The notes below the pieces were generated by a model. That model was given only the letters and a program-made list of their open reading frames with translations, was not told the origin of the DNA and did no database searches. This document shows positions 1 through 5,394 of a stretch of DNA of 21,541 bases, piece after piece. Source of the DNA: a virus; the IMG/VR virus record IMGVR_UViG_3300020411_000011, positions 1-21,541 of that record. One strand, written 5' to 3'. A program made the translations under genes and the position numbers. Numbering within the stretch: the first letter of the stretch is position 1; every line of letters starts with the position of its first letter.

Positions 1-182
1 TGTGTATCATTAGCTTGAAAGAAAGAAAGACTATCGAAACTTCCGAAATCGCCTATGTGTATTATATAATCAGGTTTAGTTTTTTTAATATGTTTAGCGA
101 TCCACTTAAATCGATCCTGTGGTATATGAGGACTATCATGAGTATCCCCTATTACTAGGACTTTGTGTCCTGAAAACTTCAT
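1..182 (-). CDS. Metallophosphoesterase, N-terminal part (runs off the left edge)
   Basis: Only the first 60 codons are inside the window; the gene continues past position 1. The translation starts MKFSGHKVLVIGDTHDSP and shows the two first metal-binding blocks of calcineurin-like phosphoesterases: D13-x-H15 after a hydrophobic beta strand (VLVIGDTH) and G44-D45 after a second one (YIIHIGDFGS). The later asparagine and histidine blocks would lie outside the window. Family members hydrolyse phosphomono- or diesters with two metal ions; the substrate here is unknown. The ATG at 182-180 is the only sensible start because an in-frame stop (TAA, 191-189) lies just upstream. There is no clear Shine-Dalgarno sequence. 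It follows the small gene 215-460 by 32 bases and is probably the last gene of the late transcript seen here. Confidence in the fold is good, in the role low. Confidence 0.8.
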   Translation of the reverse strand, partial: MKFSGHKVLVIGDTHDSPHIPQDRFKWIAKHIKKTKPDYIIHIGDFGSFDSLSFFQANDT

Positions 183-199
183 AGCTATTTATAAGCTAT
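181..199. repeat. Small AT-rich inverted repeat over a start codon
   Basis: ATAGCT (181-186) and AGCTAT (194-199) are perfect complements around a 7-base loop. The stem covers two bases of the ATG of the metallophosphoesterase gene on the minus strand. That gene lacks a visible ribosome binding site, so a weak hairpin could affect its translation, but a six-pair AT-rich stem is easily a chance event. Confidence 0.25.
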
Positions 200-214
200 C
201 ATATTCAACCTTGT

Positions 215-460
215 CTAGAATTTAGTTTTATATACCATTAGCTTTGGAATAGGAAATGACTCAAAAGGTAAACAATGAGCATCTACTCTTGTAAACCTTT
301 TATATGATTCTGGTTTACTTTCGTAGATATTCATAAATTCAGCTAATTGCTCATAACATTCATGTTCTGTTTTAAATATTGTTGCTTCATATTTAACACT
401 AGGCATAGATGGTGTATGAAGAAAGGCAATTAAAAGCCAAACTTTAAAACCCTCCATCAT
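215..460 (-). CDS. Small hypothetical protein with hydrophobic N-terminus (81 aa)
   Basis: I do not recognise a named family. Residues 5-15 (FKVWLLIAFLH) are hydrophobic and could be a weak signal anchor or a beta strand; the rest is polar with cysteines at about 35 and 63 and a short C-terminal block, CLPFESFPIP. The start ATG at 460 overlaps the stop of the upstream gene (ATGA, four bases), which supports translational coupling and a real gene. Its layout (short hydrophobic start, an E-C segment near residue 35, a later cysteine) is loosely like that of the neighbour 457-696, so the two may be diverged relatives. I recall similar unnamed small proteins from marine phages, but no function is known to me. 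Being near the single-membrane-segment gene 686-1084, a role at the envelope is possible but unproved. Confidence 0.7.
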   Translation of the reverse strand: MMEGFKVWLLIAFLHTPSMPSVKYEATIFKTEHECYEQLAEFMNIYESKPESYKRFTRVDAHCLPFESFPIPKLMVYKTKF

Positions 461-696
461 TTAGAATACTTATCTTCTATAATTTTGTAGATTTTTAAAT
501 TACCTTCTGAATCTTCTCTAAGTTCAGCTTTAACCTTACCACATTCATAACGAATACGATTTGTTCTGTTCTCTGCCAAATTCCTCTCTGCCTGCCTTTT
601 AGCTTTTAGGCACTCTGATAATCCGTCTGTCATCATATGGCCGTCAAGCGACCCATTAACAAACATACATAAACTAAACACATACTCAATGACCAT
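457..696 (-). CDS. Small hypothetical protein (79 aa)
   Basis: Unrecognised small protein. Residues 1-15 are mildly hydrophobic (MVIEYVFSLCMFVNG), followed by the block GSLDGHMMTDGLSECLKAKR and a charged helical stretch rich in R, K and E with a cysteine at about 52. It could be a secreted or membrane-associated accessory protein, but the hydrophobic stretch is too short for a confident membrane segment. The ATG at 696 lies inside the 3' end of gene 686-1084 (11-base overlap) and is preceded by a purine-rich GGGAG, a usable ribosome binding site. The downstream gene starts within its stop codon. Position after the fibre block matches where T7-like phages keep holin, small terminase and spanin genes, yet the sequence does not clearly match any of these. 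Confidence 0.7.
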   Translation of the reverse strand: MVIEYVFSLCMFVNGSLDGHMMTDGLSECLKAKRQAERNLAENRTNRIRYECGKVKAELREDSEGNLKIYKIIEDKYSK

Positions 697-1084
697 TTCC
701 GTTCTCCCTCACTTTATCTTTTAATTTTTCAACATCTGATTGTAACTTCATTACCTGATCTTTTAAAAAATCGATATTCACTTTATTATGCATACCTCCT
801 TCAAGCTGCTGTGTATGCTTTTCTACCTGTCCAGCAATATGTTCTATTAACATAAACTGTTCATTATCAGCAGGAAGTGAACCCATTTCACCTCTAGGCC
901 ATTTAATTCTAAACTCAGTATTTTTTTCTACATCAGCTACCATTAACTTACCTTGAGTCTCAATATTATTTAGGCGTTCAATAATTCCGAAGTAGGCCCA
1001 TACAGCTGTAGCTGTTGCTCCTAATAAACCAATAAGATTTTTAAGAGGTAGTCCTATTTCTGTTTTATCAGAGACACTTGGCAC
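686..1084 (-). CDS. Single-membrane-segment protein with C-terminal coiled coil; candidate lysis or entry protein (132 aa)
   Basis: The protein begins with a short polar stretch, then one strong hydrophobic segment at about residues 12-35 (LPLKNLIGLLGATATAVWAY), followed by a helical, heptad-like region (IIERLNNIETQG) and, near the C-terminus, another charged coiled-coil helix (DQVMKLQSDVEKLKDKVREN). One membrane segment plus a coil resembles class III-like holins, i-spanins or other phage membrane proteins, and the gene sits after the fibre genes where T7 has holin and Rz. The start is a GTG at 1084-1082 that shares its G with the TAG stop of the six-cysteine microprotein upstream (TAGTG), so it is probably read by re-initiation. 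I see no catalytic motif. The lysis role is inference; a structural or tethering role is also possible. Confidence 0.75.
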   Translation of the reverse strand: MPSVSDKTEIGLPLKNLIGLLGATATAVWAYFGIIERLNNIETQGKLMVADVEKNTEFRIKWPRGEMGSLPADNEQFMLIEHIAGQVEKHTQQLEGGMHNKVNIDFLKDQVMKLQSDVEKLKDKVRENGNGH

Positions 1085-1167
1085 TATGCCCCACAGTTCT
1101 CACATTCATCAGGACACTTACAATCTGCTTTTGTTTCAGCACCACAATCAGGACAAGGATTAATCAT
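1084..1167 (-). CDS. Six-cysteine zinc-ribbon-like microprotein (27 aa)
   Basis: A complete 27-codon reading frame runs from ATG (1167-1165) to TAG (1086-1084). It has six cysteines at residues 5, 8, 16, 18, 22 and 25: a CxxC pair near the start (CPDCG), a CxC in the middle and a CxxC-like pair near the end (CENCG). The spacing looks like a miniature zinc ribbon or other metal-binding knuckle. The ATG overlaps the TAA stop of fibre gene 1167-1634 by one base (TAATG), and its own stop overlaps the GTG start of the next gene by one base (TAGTG). Without this frame there would be an 82-base hole in an otherwise seamless gene chain. No ribosome binding site is visible, so expression probably depends on coupling. 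Function unknown; metal binding is inferred. Confidence 0.65.
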   Translation of the reverse strand: MINPCPDCGAETKADCKCPDECENCGA

Positions 1168-1634
1168 TAGTCTGTTAAAGGAAAAAAGAAAGATAATCTT
1201 AAATAGTAGGCACCATCCCCACTATTACTTGGACTTCCAACTTTTATATTCCCATTACTTTCTACATATATTACATCAGTTGAATCTGCTTGATAACCAA
1301 TACTACTTGCAACATATTTTGTTGATGCTGGTCTATAACCACTAGGTAAAGTTCCAACTACCATATTGTTATCTGGTGTAGAACTTCTTGAACAATGGCA
1401 TATAACATAAACTACATTTTGCATTTTCCAAACTATGTTTCTAGTATTACCAGTTCCTTGAGCAGAATAACTATTATCAAAAGTTATATTAGTAAATGTT
1501 GTAGCTGTTTCTGCATTATTAAAACCAGATGTTAAAGCTGTGCCACCATTAGCTACTGGTAAAGTGCCTGTAACTTTAGCTGTTAAATCAATACTCCCTG
1601 CTAGACCTGCGTTTTTTACTGTTGTTAATGCCAT
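1167..1634 (-). CDS. Short tail fibre / adhesin protein, NGGT-type N-terminus (155 aa)
   Basis: Fibre-like protein. Residues 1-40 carry a motif common in phage fibres, GTLPVANGGTALTSGF, which is nearly the same as in gene 4652-5209 and probably docks or folds against other fibre proteins. Residues 85-155 contain TLPSGYRP and a small-residue, beta-rich end (SNGNIKV, YYLRLSFFFPL), like the head domains that close many phage fibre proteins. The protein is short for a complete fibre and may be a tip subunit. It starts one base after the stop of gene 1636-1941 with an AAGGAAG ribosome binding site upstream, and its stop overlaps the six-cysteine microprotein. Two cysteines near residue 79-81 are unusual for this set. 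The ligand is unknown. Confidence 0.75.
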   Translation of the reverse strand: MALTTVKNAGLAGSIDLTAKVTGTLPVANGGTALTSGFNNAETATTFTNITFDNSYSAQGTGNTRNIVWKMQNVVYVICHCSRSSTPDNNMVVGTLPSGYRPASTKYVASSIGYQADSTDVIYVESNGNIKVGSPSNSGDGAYYLRLSFFFPLTD

Positions 1635-1635
1635 G

Positions 1636-1941
1636 TTATGCTTCCTTTGGTATATCTGATTTTACTTTAGCAATAGCATCTTTCCAATTTGTTGTACCAT
1701 TCACATTATCCCAATATTGCATATCTAATTGTTCTTGTATTGAAGGGTATGCTTCTGCTCTGTCTCTTTGATATTTATTGTTATCATATGCTGTTTGTAA
1801 TTCTGCCATTTTTGTTTTTATATCTGCTCTTGATATTTCTGAAGAACTCCAAGTTAACACAGCCGTATCAATATCTTCTCCAACAACTGATACTTGTGCT
1901 TTTTCATCAATTTTTAAAATTGCTTCTATAATAGTTATCAT
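1636..1941 (-). CDS. Fibre-associated small protein, QLD-type (101 aa)
   Basis: Small soluble protein, not a fibre by composition. The second half has the pattern YQRDRAEAYPSIQEQLDMQY followed by a DNxxGTTxW block and AIAKVKSDIPK, which I recall as recurring next to tail fibre genes in marine phages. Gene 2466-2795 ends in a related pattern (EYGDIGDQLDEIYKD, ITAIKDANPK), so the two are probably paralogues. The role is not known to me; a fibre chaperone or small structural linker is a reasonable inference from the constant fibre neighbourhood. The ATG at 1941 overlaps the preceding gene by four bases (ATGA) and has a good GGAGG ribosome binding site seven bases upstream, inside the end of gene 1938-2462. 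Confidence 0.75.
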   Translation of the reverse strand: MITIIEAILKIDEKAQVSVVGEDIDTAVLTWSSSEISRADIKTKMAELQTAYDNNKYQRDRAEAYPSIQEQLDMQYWDNVNGTTNWKDAIAKVKSDIPKEA

Positions 1942-2462
1942 GCTGCAACCTCCATCAAAATTATATTTGATTGATTACCATTTTGTTGTGATTTAACTGT
2001 TGAACTTGATTCTGGTTTCATTTGGCTTTTATATACCAAGCTAGATGTAGAAGAAGGTGTATCTAAAATATTAAAAGCTAACATTGTGCTATGTGCTAAA
2101 TCACTTCCTGTTTGTTGCATATTAATTGTCCAGTTGTTAGGAGTAAATATTGTTGTACTATCTCTTAATACATTTACTTGCGCTCTAGCAAGTGAACTTG
2201 ATCTAGTAATCATAAAATGTTGAGCTACTAAAACAAGAATTTTATTTGATGTGCTGGTAGGAGTAATAGACGCTGTTAATCCTGTATCTGTAAAACTGCC
2301 ACTTGTTGTAGTAGAAACTTCTGTTGTAGTGCTTCCTTGCACAATTTGTAAAATTTTACCTTTACCAATATTATTTGTTGTAAGTGTACCAGAACCATCA
2401 GAAACTAAAAGATTGTTTCCTCCGCTGTCTTGTATTGTATCAACTTTCAGTATTGAACTCAT
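1938..2462 (-). CDS. Short tail fibre / adhesin protein, KVDTI-type N-terminus (174 aa)
   Basis: The N-terminus SSILKVDTIQDSGGNNLL is a frequently seen start of marine phage fibre proteins and is shared in part with gene 2824-3420 (STLKVDTI). Residues 35-174 are beta-rich and Ser/Thr/Asn-rich, with a block FTDTGLTASITPTSTSNKIL that I associate with a small head domain of phage fibres (strand-rich, S-N-K-I-L-V turn) and a closing strand NIILMEVAA. It is likely a short receptor-binding or decoration subunit of the tail fibre assembly. An AAAGG sequence nine bases upstream may serve as ribosome binding site; the gene begins three bases after the stop of 2466-2795. No enzymatic motif is seen. The ligand is unknown. 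Confidence 0.75.
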   Translation of the reverse strand: MSSILKVDTIQDSGGNNLLVSDGSGTLTTNNIGKGKILQIVQGSTTTEVSTTTSGSFTDTGLTASITPTSTSNKILVLVAQHFMITRSSSLARAQVNVLRDSTTIFTPNNWTINMQQTGSDLAHSTMLAFNILDTPSSTSSLVYKSQMKPESSSTVKSQQNGNQSNIILMEVAA

Positions 2463-2465
2463 ATC

Positions 2466-2795
2466 TTAGCCTTTTGGGTTAGCGTCTTTGATAGCTGTAA
2501 TTCTAGCCTTCCAAGCGTCTATATCTTTATAGATCTCATCAAGCTGATCACCAATGTCACCATACTCTGCTTTACGAGTAGCTCTAACCTGATTGTTAGA
2601 TTCCTCTGTATTACCAGCAGATTCATAACTAGCTAGTTGTTCATCAGTTGGTTTATTTAAACCATCGATACTCCAGCTCTTTATGTATGGCCCATTACCA
2701 TCGCTGTCGTCTTGTAAAATAACATTGTTTCCGAAATCTGCAACCTTACTGTTGGCTTCACAATACAATTTTACTTTCGTAGATAATTGTGCCAT
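2466..2795 (-). CDS. Fibre-associated small protein, QLD-type (109 aa)
   Basis: Non-fibre small protein with two parts. Residues 1-60 include LYCEAN, a DDSDGNGPYIKSW block and LNKPTDEQLASYE; residues 70-109 carry RKAEYGDIGDQLDEIYKD and ITAIKDANPK. The second part parallels the C-terminal half of gene 1636-1941, and the KPT-x-E/Q segment parallels gene 4462-4650, so at least three of the interleaved small genes look related. Function is unknown; chaperone or linker for the adjacent fibres is inference. It is one of the few fibre-region genes with free space in front (28 bases) and has a very strong ribosome binding site, AGGAGGTG, suggesting high expression on its own. Confidence 0.75.
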   Translation of the reverse strand: MAQLSTKVKLYCEANSKVADFGNNVILQDDSDGNGPYIKSWSIDGLNKPTDEQLASYESAGNTEESNNQVRATRKAEYGDIGDQLDEIYKDIDAWKARITAIKDANPKG

Positions 2796-2823
2796 TATGC
2801 ACCTCCTCTATTTATTGTTAAAC

Positions 2824-3420
2824 TCATTCTATTATTTTAAAACCTCCAAATTGAGAATATCTTCCATTACCTGTGCCATACATATTCCAACTACCGCCAT
2901 CAGTATCCATTCTGCAATAAACACCTACTGTATCGTTAGCACTTAAACTTTTAATACCCATAACATTAATATCAAACCTGTTAGCATCAGCATCAGTACT
3001 ATTAAATTTATAAAAAGTTAGTGCTGTTCCATCATTTGAACTATTGTGTGACAATCCAATAGTGAATGTACTTCCAACAGAAGAACCTCCTCCATCAACA
3101 TTTTGAATAGCGTAAAAAAAATATTTTCCTGCTGATGGTGCTGTAAATAATCCTGTTGAAGTATCATAAGCATTATTAGAGTCATATATTTCGCTATTAA
3201 AAATTCTTTTAGTTTCTGTGTTGTCTGATAAACTGCTTTGGTCACTTGTTCCATGTGCAAGAAATGTTGGTGTCATATTTCCACCAACCCCTGTTTGTGT
3301 TGCATTAGATAAATCCATTGTTGCACCTGAAGGCACAGAAATTGTATCGCCAGATTGTCCAAGTGTGATTGTACCTGTTCCTGTTCTTTTTAATATTGTA
3401 TCTACTTTTAATGTACTCAT
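2824..3420 (-). CDS. Tail fibre protein with C1q-like head (198 aa)
   Basis: Residues 1-40 form a docking-type N-terminus (STLKVDTI, then SGDTISVPSGAT, the latter shared almost exactly with gene 3417-4019). From about residue 50 the sequence follows the C1q/TNF-like jelly-roll pattern: FLAHGTSDQ, KRIFNSEIYDSNNAYD, then the hallmark STGLFTAPSAGKYFFYAI, LSANDTVGVY and a terminal GRYSQFGGFKII. In eukaryotic C1q and in phage or bacterial relatives this fold makes trimers that bind surface ligands, so this is a probable trimeric receptor-binding head. The gene overlaps its upstream neighbour by four bases (ATGA) and lacks its own strong ribosome binding site. Family assignment is by recalled pattern only. 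Confidence 0.75.
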   Translation of the reverse strand: MSTLKVDTILKRTGTGTITLGQSGDTISVPSGATMDLSNATQTGVGGNMTPTFLAHGTSDQSSLSDNTETKRIFNSEIYDSNNAYDTSTGLFTAPSAGKYFFYAIQNVDGGGSSVGSTFTIGLSHNSSNDGTALTFYKFNSTDADANRFDINVMGIKSLSANDTVGVYCRMDTDGGSWNMYGTGNGRYSQFGGFKIIE

Positions 3421-4019
3421 GTTATTATTTTATGCCCCCAAAATGCTGAATAATCATTTCTAGCGTTTGCATTAGAACTATCATTGTGACCTTGTTGTCC
3501 ATAAACTTCAACATAGTCTCCTGCGTTTAAATAAAGTATAAAACTTGTACTTGTCATAATATTTCTATGACCAGAAGAAGAGCCATTATTATAATGGTCA
3601 AATACATTTGAGCCACCTCCACTTACATTTATGTCACTTCCATTTAATTTAAACTTTAACCAAGCAATCATTTGTTTACTGTTAGCACTAGCTTCAAAAC
3701 AAATTTTAGCACCAATTTGATAATAACCAGTTTTTCCACTTGGCACAGTCATACGATAATTTGTTGAAGGATCATAACAACTTCCAATATCATAAACCTC
3801 TTTATCAAATTCTAATTTTGTCATAACTTCATGGCTTAAACTTTGATTTCCATTTAAACAAGCAAACCATAAAACATCTGAAACTGCACCAAAACCTGTT
3901 GCAGTACCAGAATTTGTTATTGTTGCTCCACTAGGAATTGTAATCGTATCGCCAGAGTCTCCAACTTGTAAAGCTGTGCCAGAACTCGGACTTAATTTAT
4001 TTGCTTGTATTTCACTCAT
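3417..4019 (-). CDS. Tail fibre protein with diverged C1q-like head (200 aa)
   Basis: The N-terminus has SGDTITIPSGAT at about residues 23-34, matching the start of the next gene (2824-3420) at protein and DNA level. The body looks like a diverged C1q-like jelly roll: KLEFDKEVYDIGSCYDPS, then a TVPSGKTGYYQIGA strand pair in the place of the usual FTAPxxGxYxF, LNAGDYVEVYGQQGH, and the closing SAFWGHKII. It is therefore probably a second trimeric receptor-binding head arisen by duplication and divergence. It overlaps 4016-4465 by four bases and 2824-3420 by four bases, so translation is likely coupled along the chain. The ligand is unknown and the domain call less sure than for 2824-3420. Confidence 0.7.
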   Translation of the reverse strand: MSEIQANKLSPSSGTALQVGDSGDTITIPSGATITNSGTATGFGAVSDVLWFACLNGNQSLSHEVMTKLEFDKEVYDIGSCYDPSTNYRMTVPSGKTGYYQIGAKICFEASANSKQMIAWLKFKLNGSDINVSGGGSNVFDHYNNGSSSGHRNIMTSTSFILYLNAGDYVEVYGQQGHNDSSNANARNDYSAFWGHKIIT

Positions 4020-4465
4020 AATATAACCATAGTTGAAGAAGCTGGTATTGTCAAAGTACCAGTTACAGTTATAGGCCCAGCCACTAAAGCATTACGACCA
4101 CTTGTTATTGTTATATCAGCATAGCTAGTAGGATTTTCCATATAATAGGTACTAGATAGTTTACTAGCAGCTACTGTTCCATCTGAAGGTGTACCTGTAT
4201 CTACGCTTTCACCCATAGCTATAATAAAATCTATATCCCCACTTGCAACACTGACGCCATTAAAATCAATGGTAGACCCTGAAACCGTATATGCGGTTAC
4301 TGGCTCTTGAATAACACCATTAATAGACACCATTAAATTTTGTGCAGCACTAGGATCATAGTTAGCTGAATTGTGTTGTAATGTATAACTTGTCGCAGGT
4401 GTACTTCCTGATACTGATAGGATTTTTCTGTCACCTATATTTAAATCTCGGCCTATATAACTCAT
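4016..4465 (-). CDS. Fibre or adaptor protein, MSYIG-type N-terminus (149 aa)
   Basis: Starts MSYIGRDLNIGDR, the same opening as gene 5394-6845 (MSYIG). Residues 25-85 carry a small beta domain with LMVSINGVIQEP, YTVSGSTIDF and a strand DFIIAMGE, comparable to the VWVNGVKQDYTNYSVS block of 5394-6845; this looks like a conserved fibre docking domain. It then has SDGTVAASKLSS, a linker often found before fibre shafts, and a short end with SGRNALVAGPITVTGTLTIP, which resembles the small C-terminal domain of marine phage fibre proteins. It may be a connector that brings a head onto the fibre rather than a head itself. It overlaps its neighbours on both sides by four bases. Confidence 0.7.
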   Translation of the reverse strand: MSYIGRDLNIGDRKILSVSGSTPATSYTLQHNSANYDPSAAQNLMVSINGVIQEPVTAYTVSGSTIDFNGVSVASGDIDFIIAMGESVDTGTPSDGTVAASKLSSTYYMENPTSYADITITSGRNALVAGPITVTGTLTIPASSTMVIL

Positions 4466-4650
4466 GTATTATCGCTATCCCAAGCGTCTTGTAATGCTTT
4501 TAATCCATCAGTACATTCTTTCTCAGTAGGTTTACTTCCACCATCATGTACTATTAAGTTAGCATAAATTTTATTTTTACTGTCTGACCAACCAAACCAT
4601 TGACCTTTTCTAACATTTACTAAATAATCTTCTATATGTTCTGGTCTCAT
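4462..4650 (-). CDS. Fibre-associated small protein (62 aa)
   Basis: Very small soluble protein of unknown function. Features seen are DYLVNVRKGQWFGWSD near the start and HDGGSKPTEKECTDGLKALQ near the end, where the KPT-x-E segment resembles the middle of gene 2466-2795. The compact acidic and aromatic composition differs clearly from the Ser/Thr/Asn-rich fibre genes on both sides, as in the other interleaved small genes. It begins one base after the stop of 4652-5209 and has an AGGAGC ribosome binding site about ten bases upstream; it overlaps the next gene by four bases. A fibre chaperone or linker role is inferred only from position. Confidence 0.65.
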   Translation of the reverse strand: MRPEHIEDYLVNVRKGQWFGWSDSKNKIYANLIVHDGGSKPTEKECTDGLKALQDAWDSDNT

Positions 4651-4651
4651 T

Positions 4652-5209
4652 TTACGTTGCTCCTAATTTCATAAACATAGCGTATGTGCCATTTTGATTT
4701 GAGTCAGTTTGAACATAATGATTGTTGTCTTGACTCGTAGTATTAAAACGAACTTTTTGATTACTTGTATCAGTAATATCAAATAATTTTTTAACACTAC
4801 ACATTTGATAAGTAGCATTATTTTTAATACTGGCATAAGCAAAAGCAGCATTATTATAATCACTATTATTTGTTGTGTATTGAATTTGTGCTAAAATATA
4901 ATCATTATCAGCCGCACCTGAACTAAATTGCATATTAAAAGTTACTAAATAATATCCAGTAGAAGGAAAAGTAAATATACCACTAGATTGACTCATACCA
5001 GTACCAATATAACCATTTAAATCTGTATCGTCTCTTTCCCAGTTAGACGCAATAGGTGTAGTATTTCCTTGAAAGTTACTTGTTACTCTCCATGTGTCAA
5101 CTTCGGTAAGACTACCTCCATTAACAAAACCAGAAGTTAAACCTGTTCCACCATTAGCTACTCCAAGTGTACCTGATTGTTTTGATAAATCCAAAGTTGT
5201 AAAAGGCAT
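4652..5209 (-). CDS. Tail fibre protein with C1q-like head, NGGT-type N-terminus (185 aa)
   Basis: Residues 1-30 contain SGTLGVANGGTGLTSGF, almost identical to the start of gene 1167-1634. Residues 45-185 read as a C1q/TNF-like head: WERDDTDLNGYIGTGMSQSS, the signature SGIFTFPSTGYYLVTFNMQF, a QIQYTTNN strand, and an ending TYAMFMKLG typical of the last strand of such domains. A trimeric receptor-binding head is therefore likely. The ATG at 5209 overlaps the stop of 5209-5394 by one base, with a good AGGAGAG ribosome binding site inside that gene. This makes a third C1q-type gene within 2.4 kb, each with a different N-terminal docking type or a diverged body. Confidence 0.75.
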   Translation of the reverse strand: MPFTTLDLSKQSGTLGVANGGTGLTSGFVNGGSLTEVDTWRVTSNFQGNTTPIASNWERDDTDLNGYIGTGMSQSSGIFTFPSTGYYLVTFNMQFSSGAADNDYILAQIQYTTNNSDYNNAAFAYASIKNNATYQMCSVKKLFDITDTSNQKVRFNTTSQDNNHYVQTDSNQNGTYAMFMKLGAT

Positions 5210-5394
5210 TATTCACTCTCCTGTATTGTATTACCATCTGCTACCCATTGAAGAATATTTTGATAGTCTGTGTTTTCATTATCTATTGGAACTGATAAAA
5301 TTTTAGTTGTGTTACCTTCACTTGGATAAGTAACTTTTACTGAAATATTAACACCATCCCTTGCAATATATTTTAAAGTACAATTTTCAAACAT
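5209..5394 (-). CDS. Fibre-associated small protein (61 aa)
   Basis: Short protein with a beta-like first half (CTLKYIARDGVNISVKVTYP) and a C-terminal block ENTDYQNILQWVADGNTIQE. The latter pattern (E-N-T-D-Y then W-x-x-x-G-N-T-I) recurs, to my recollection, in small phage proteins encoded beside tail fibres. Its role is unknown to me. It overlaps both neighbours by one base (TAATG junctions) and has GGAG six bases before its start, inside the end of the 5394-6845 gene. It could be a fibre assembly helper or a small virion component; nothing in the sequence decides between them. Confidence 0.65.
   Translation of the reverse strand: MFENCTLKYIARDGVNISVKVTYPSEGNTTKILSVPIDNENTDYQNILQWVADGNTIQESE

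Noticed and set aside
4051-4071. CTGGTA/TACCAG inverted repeat in gene 4016-4465
   Set aside because: Only six pairs within a Thr/Ile-rich coding stretch; expected by chance in a sequence of this length.
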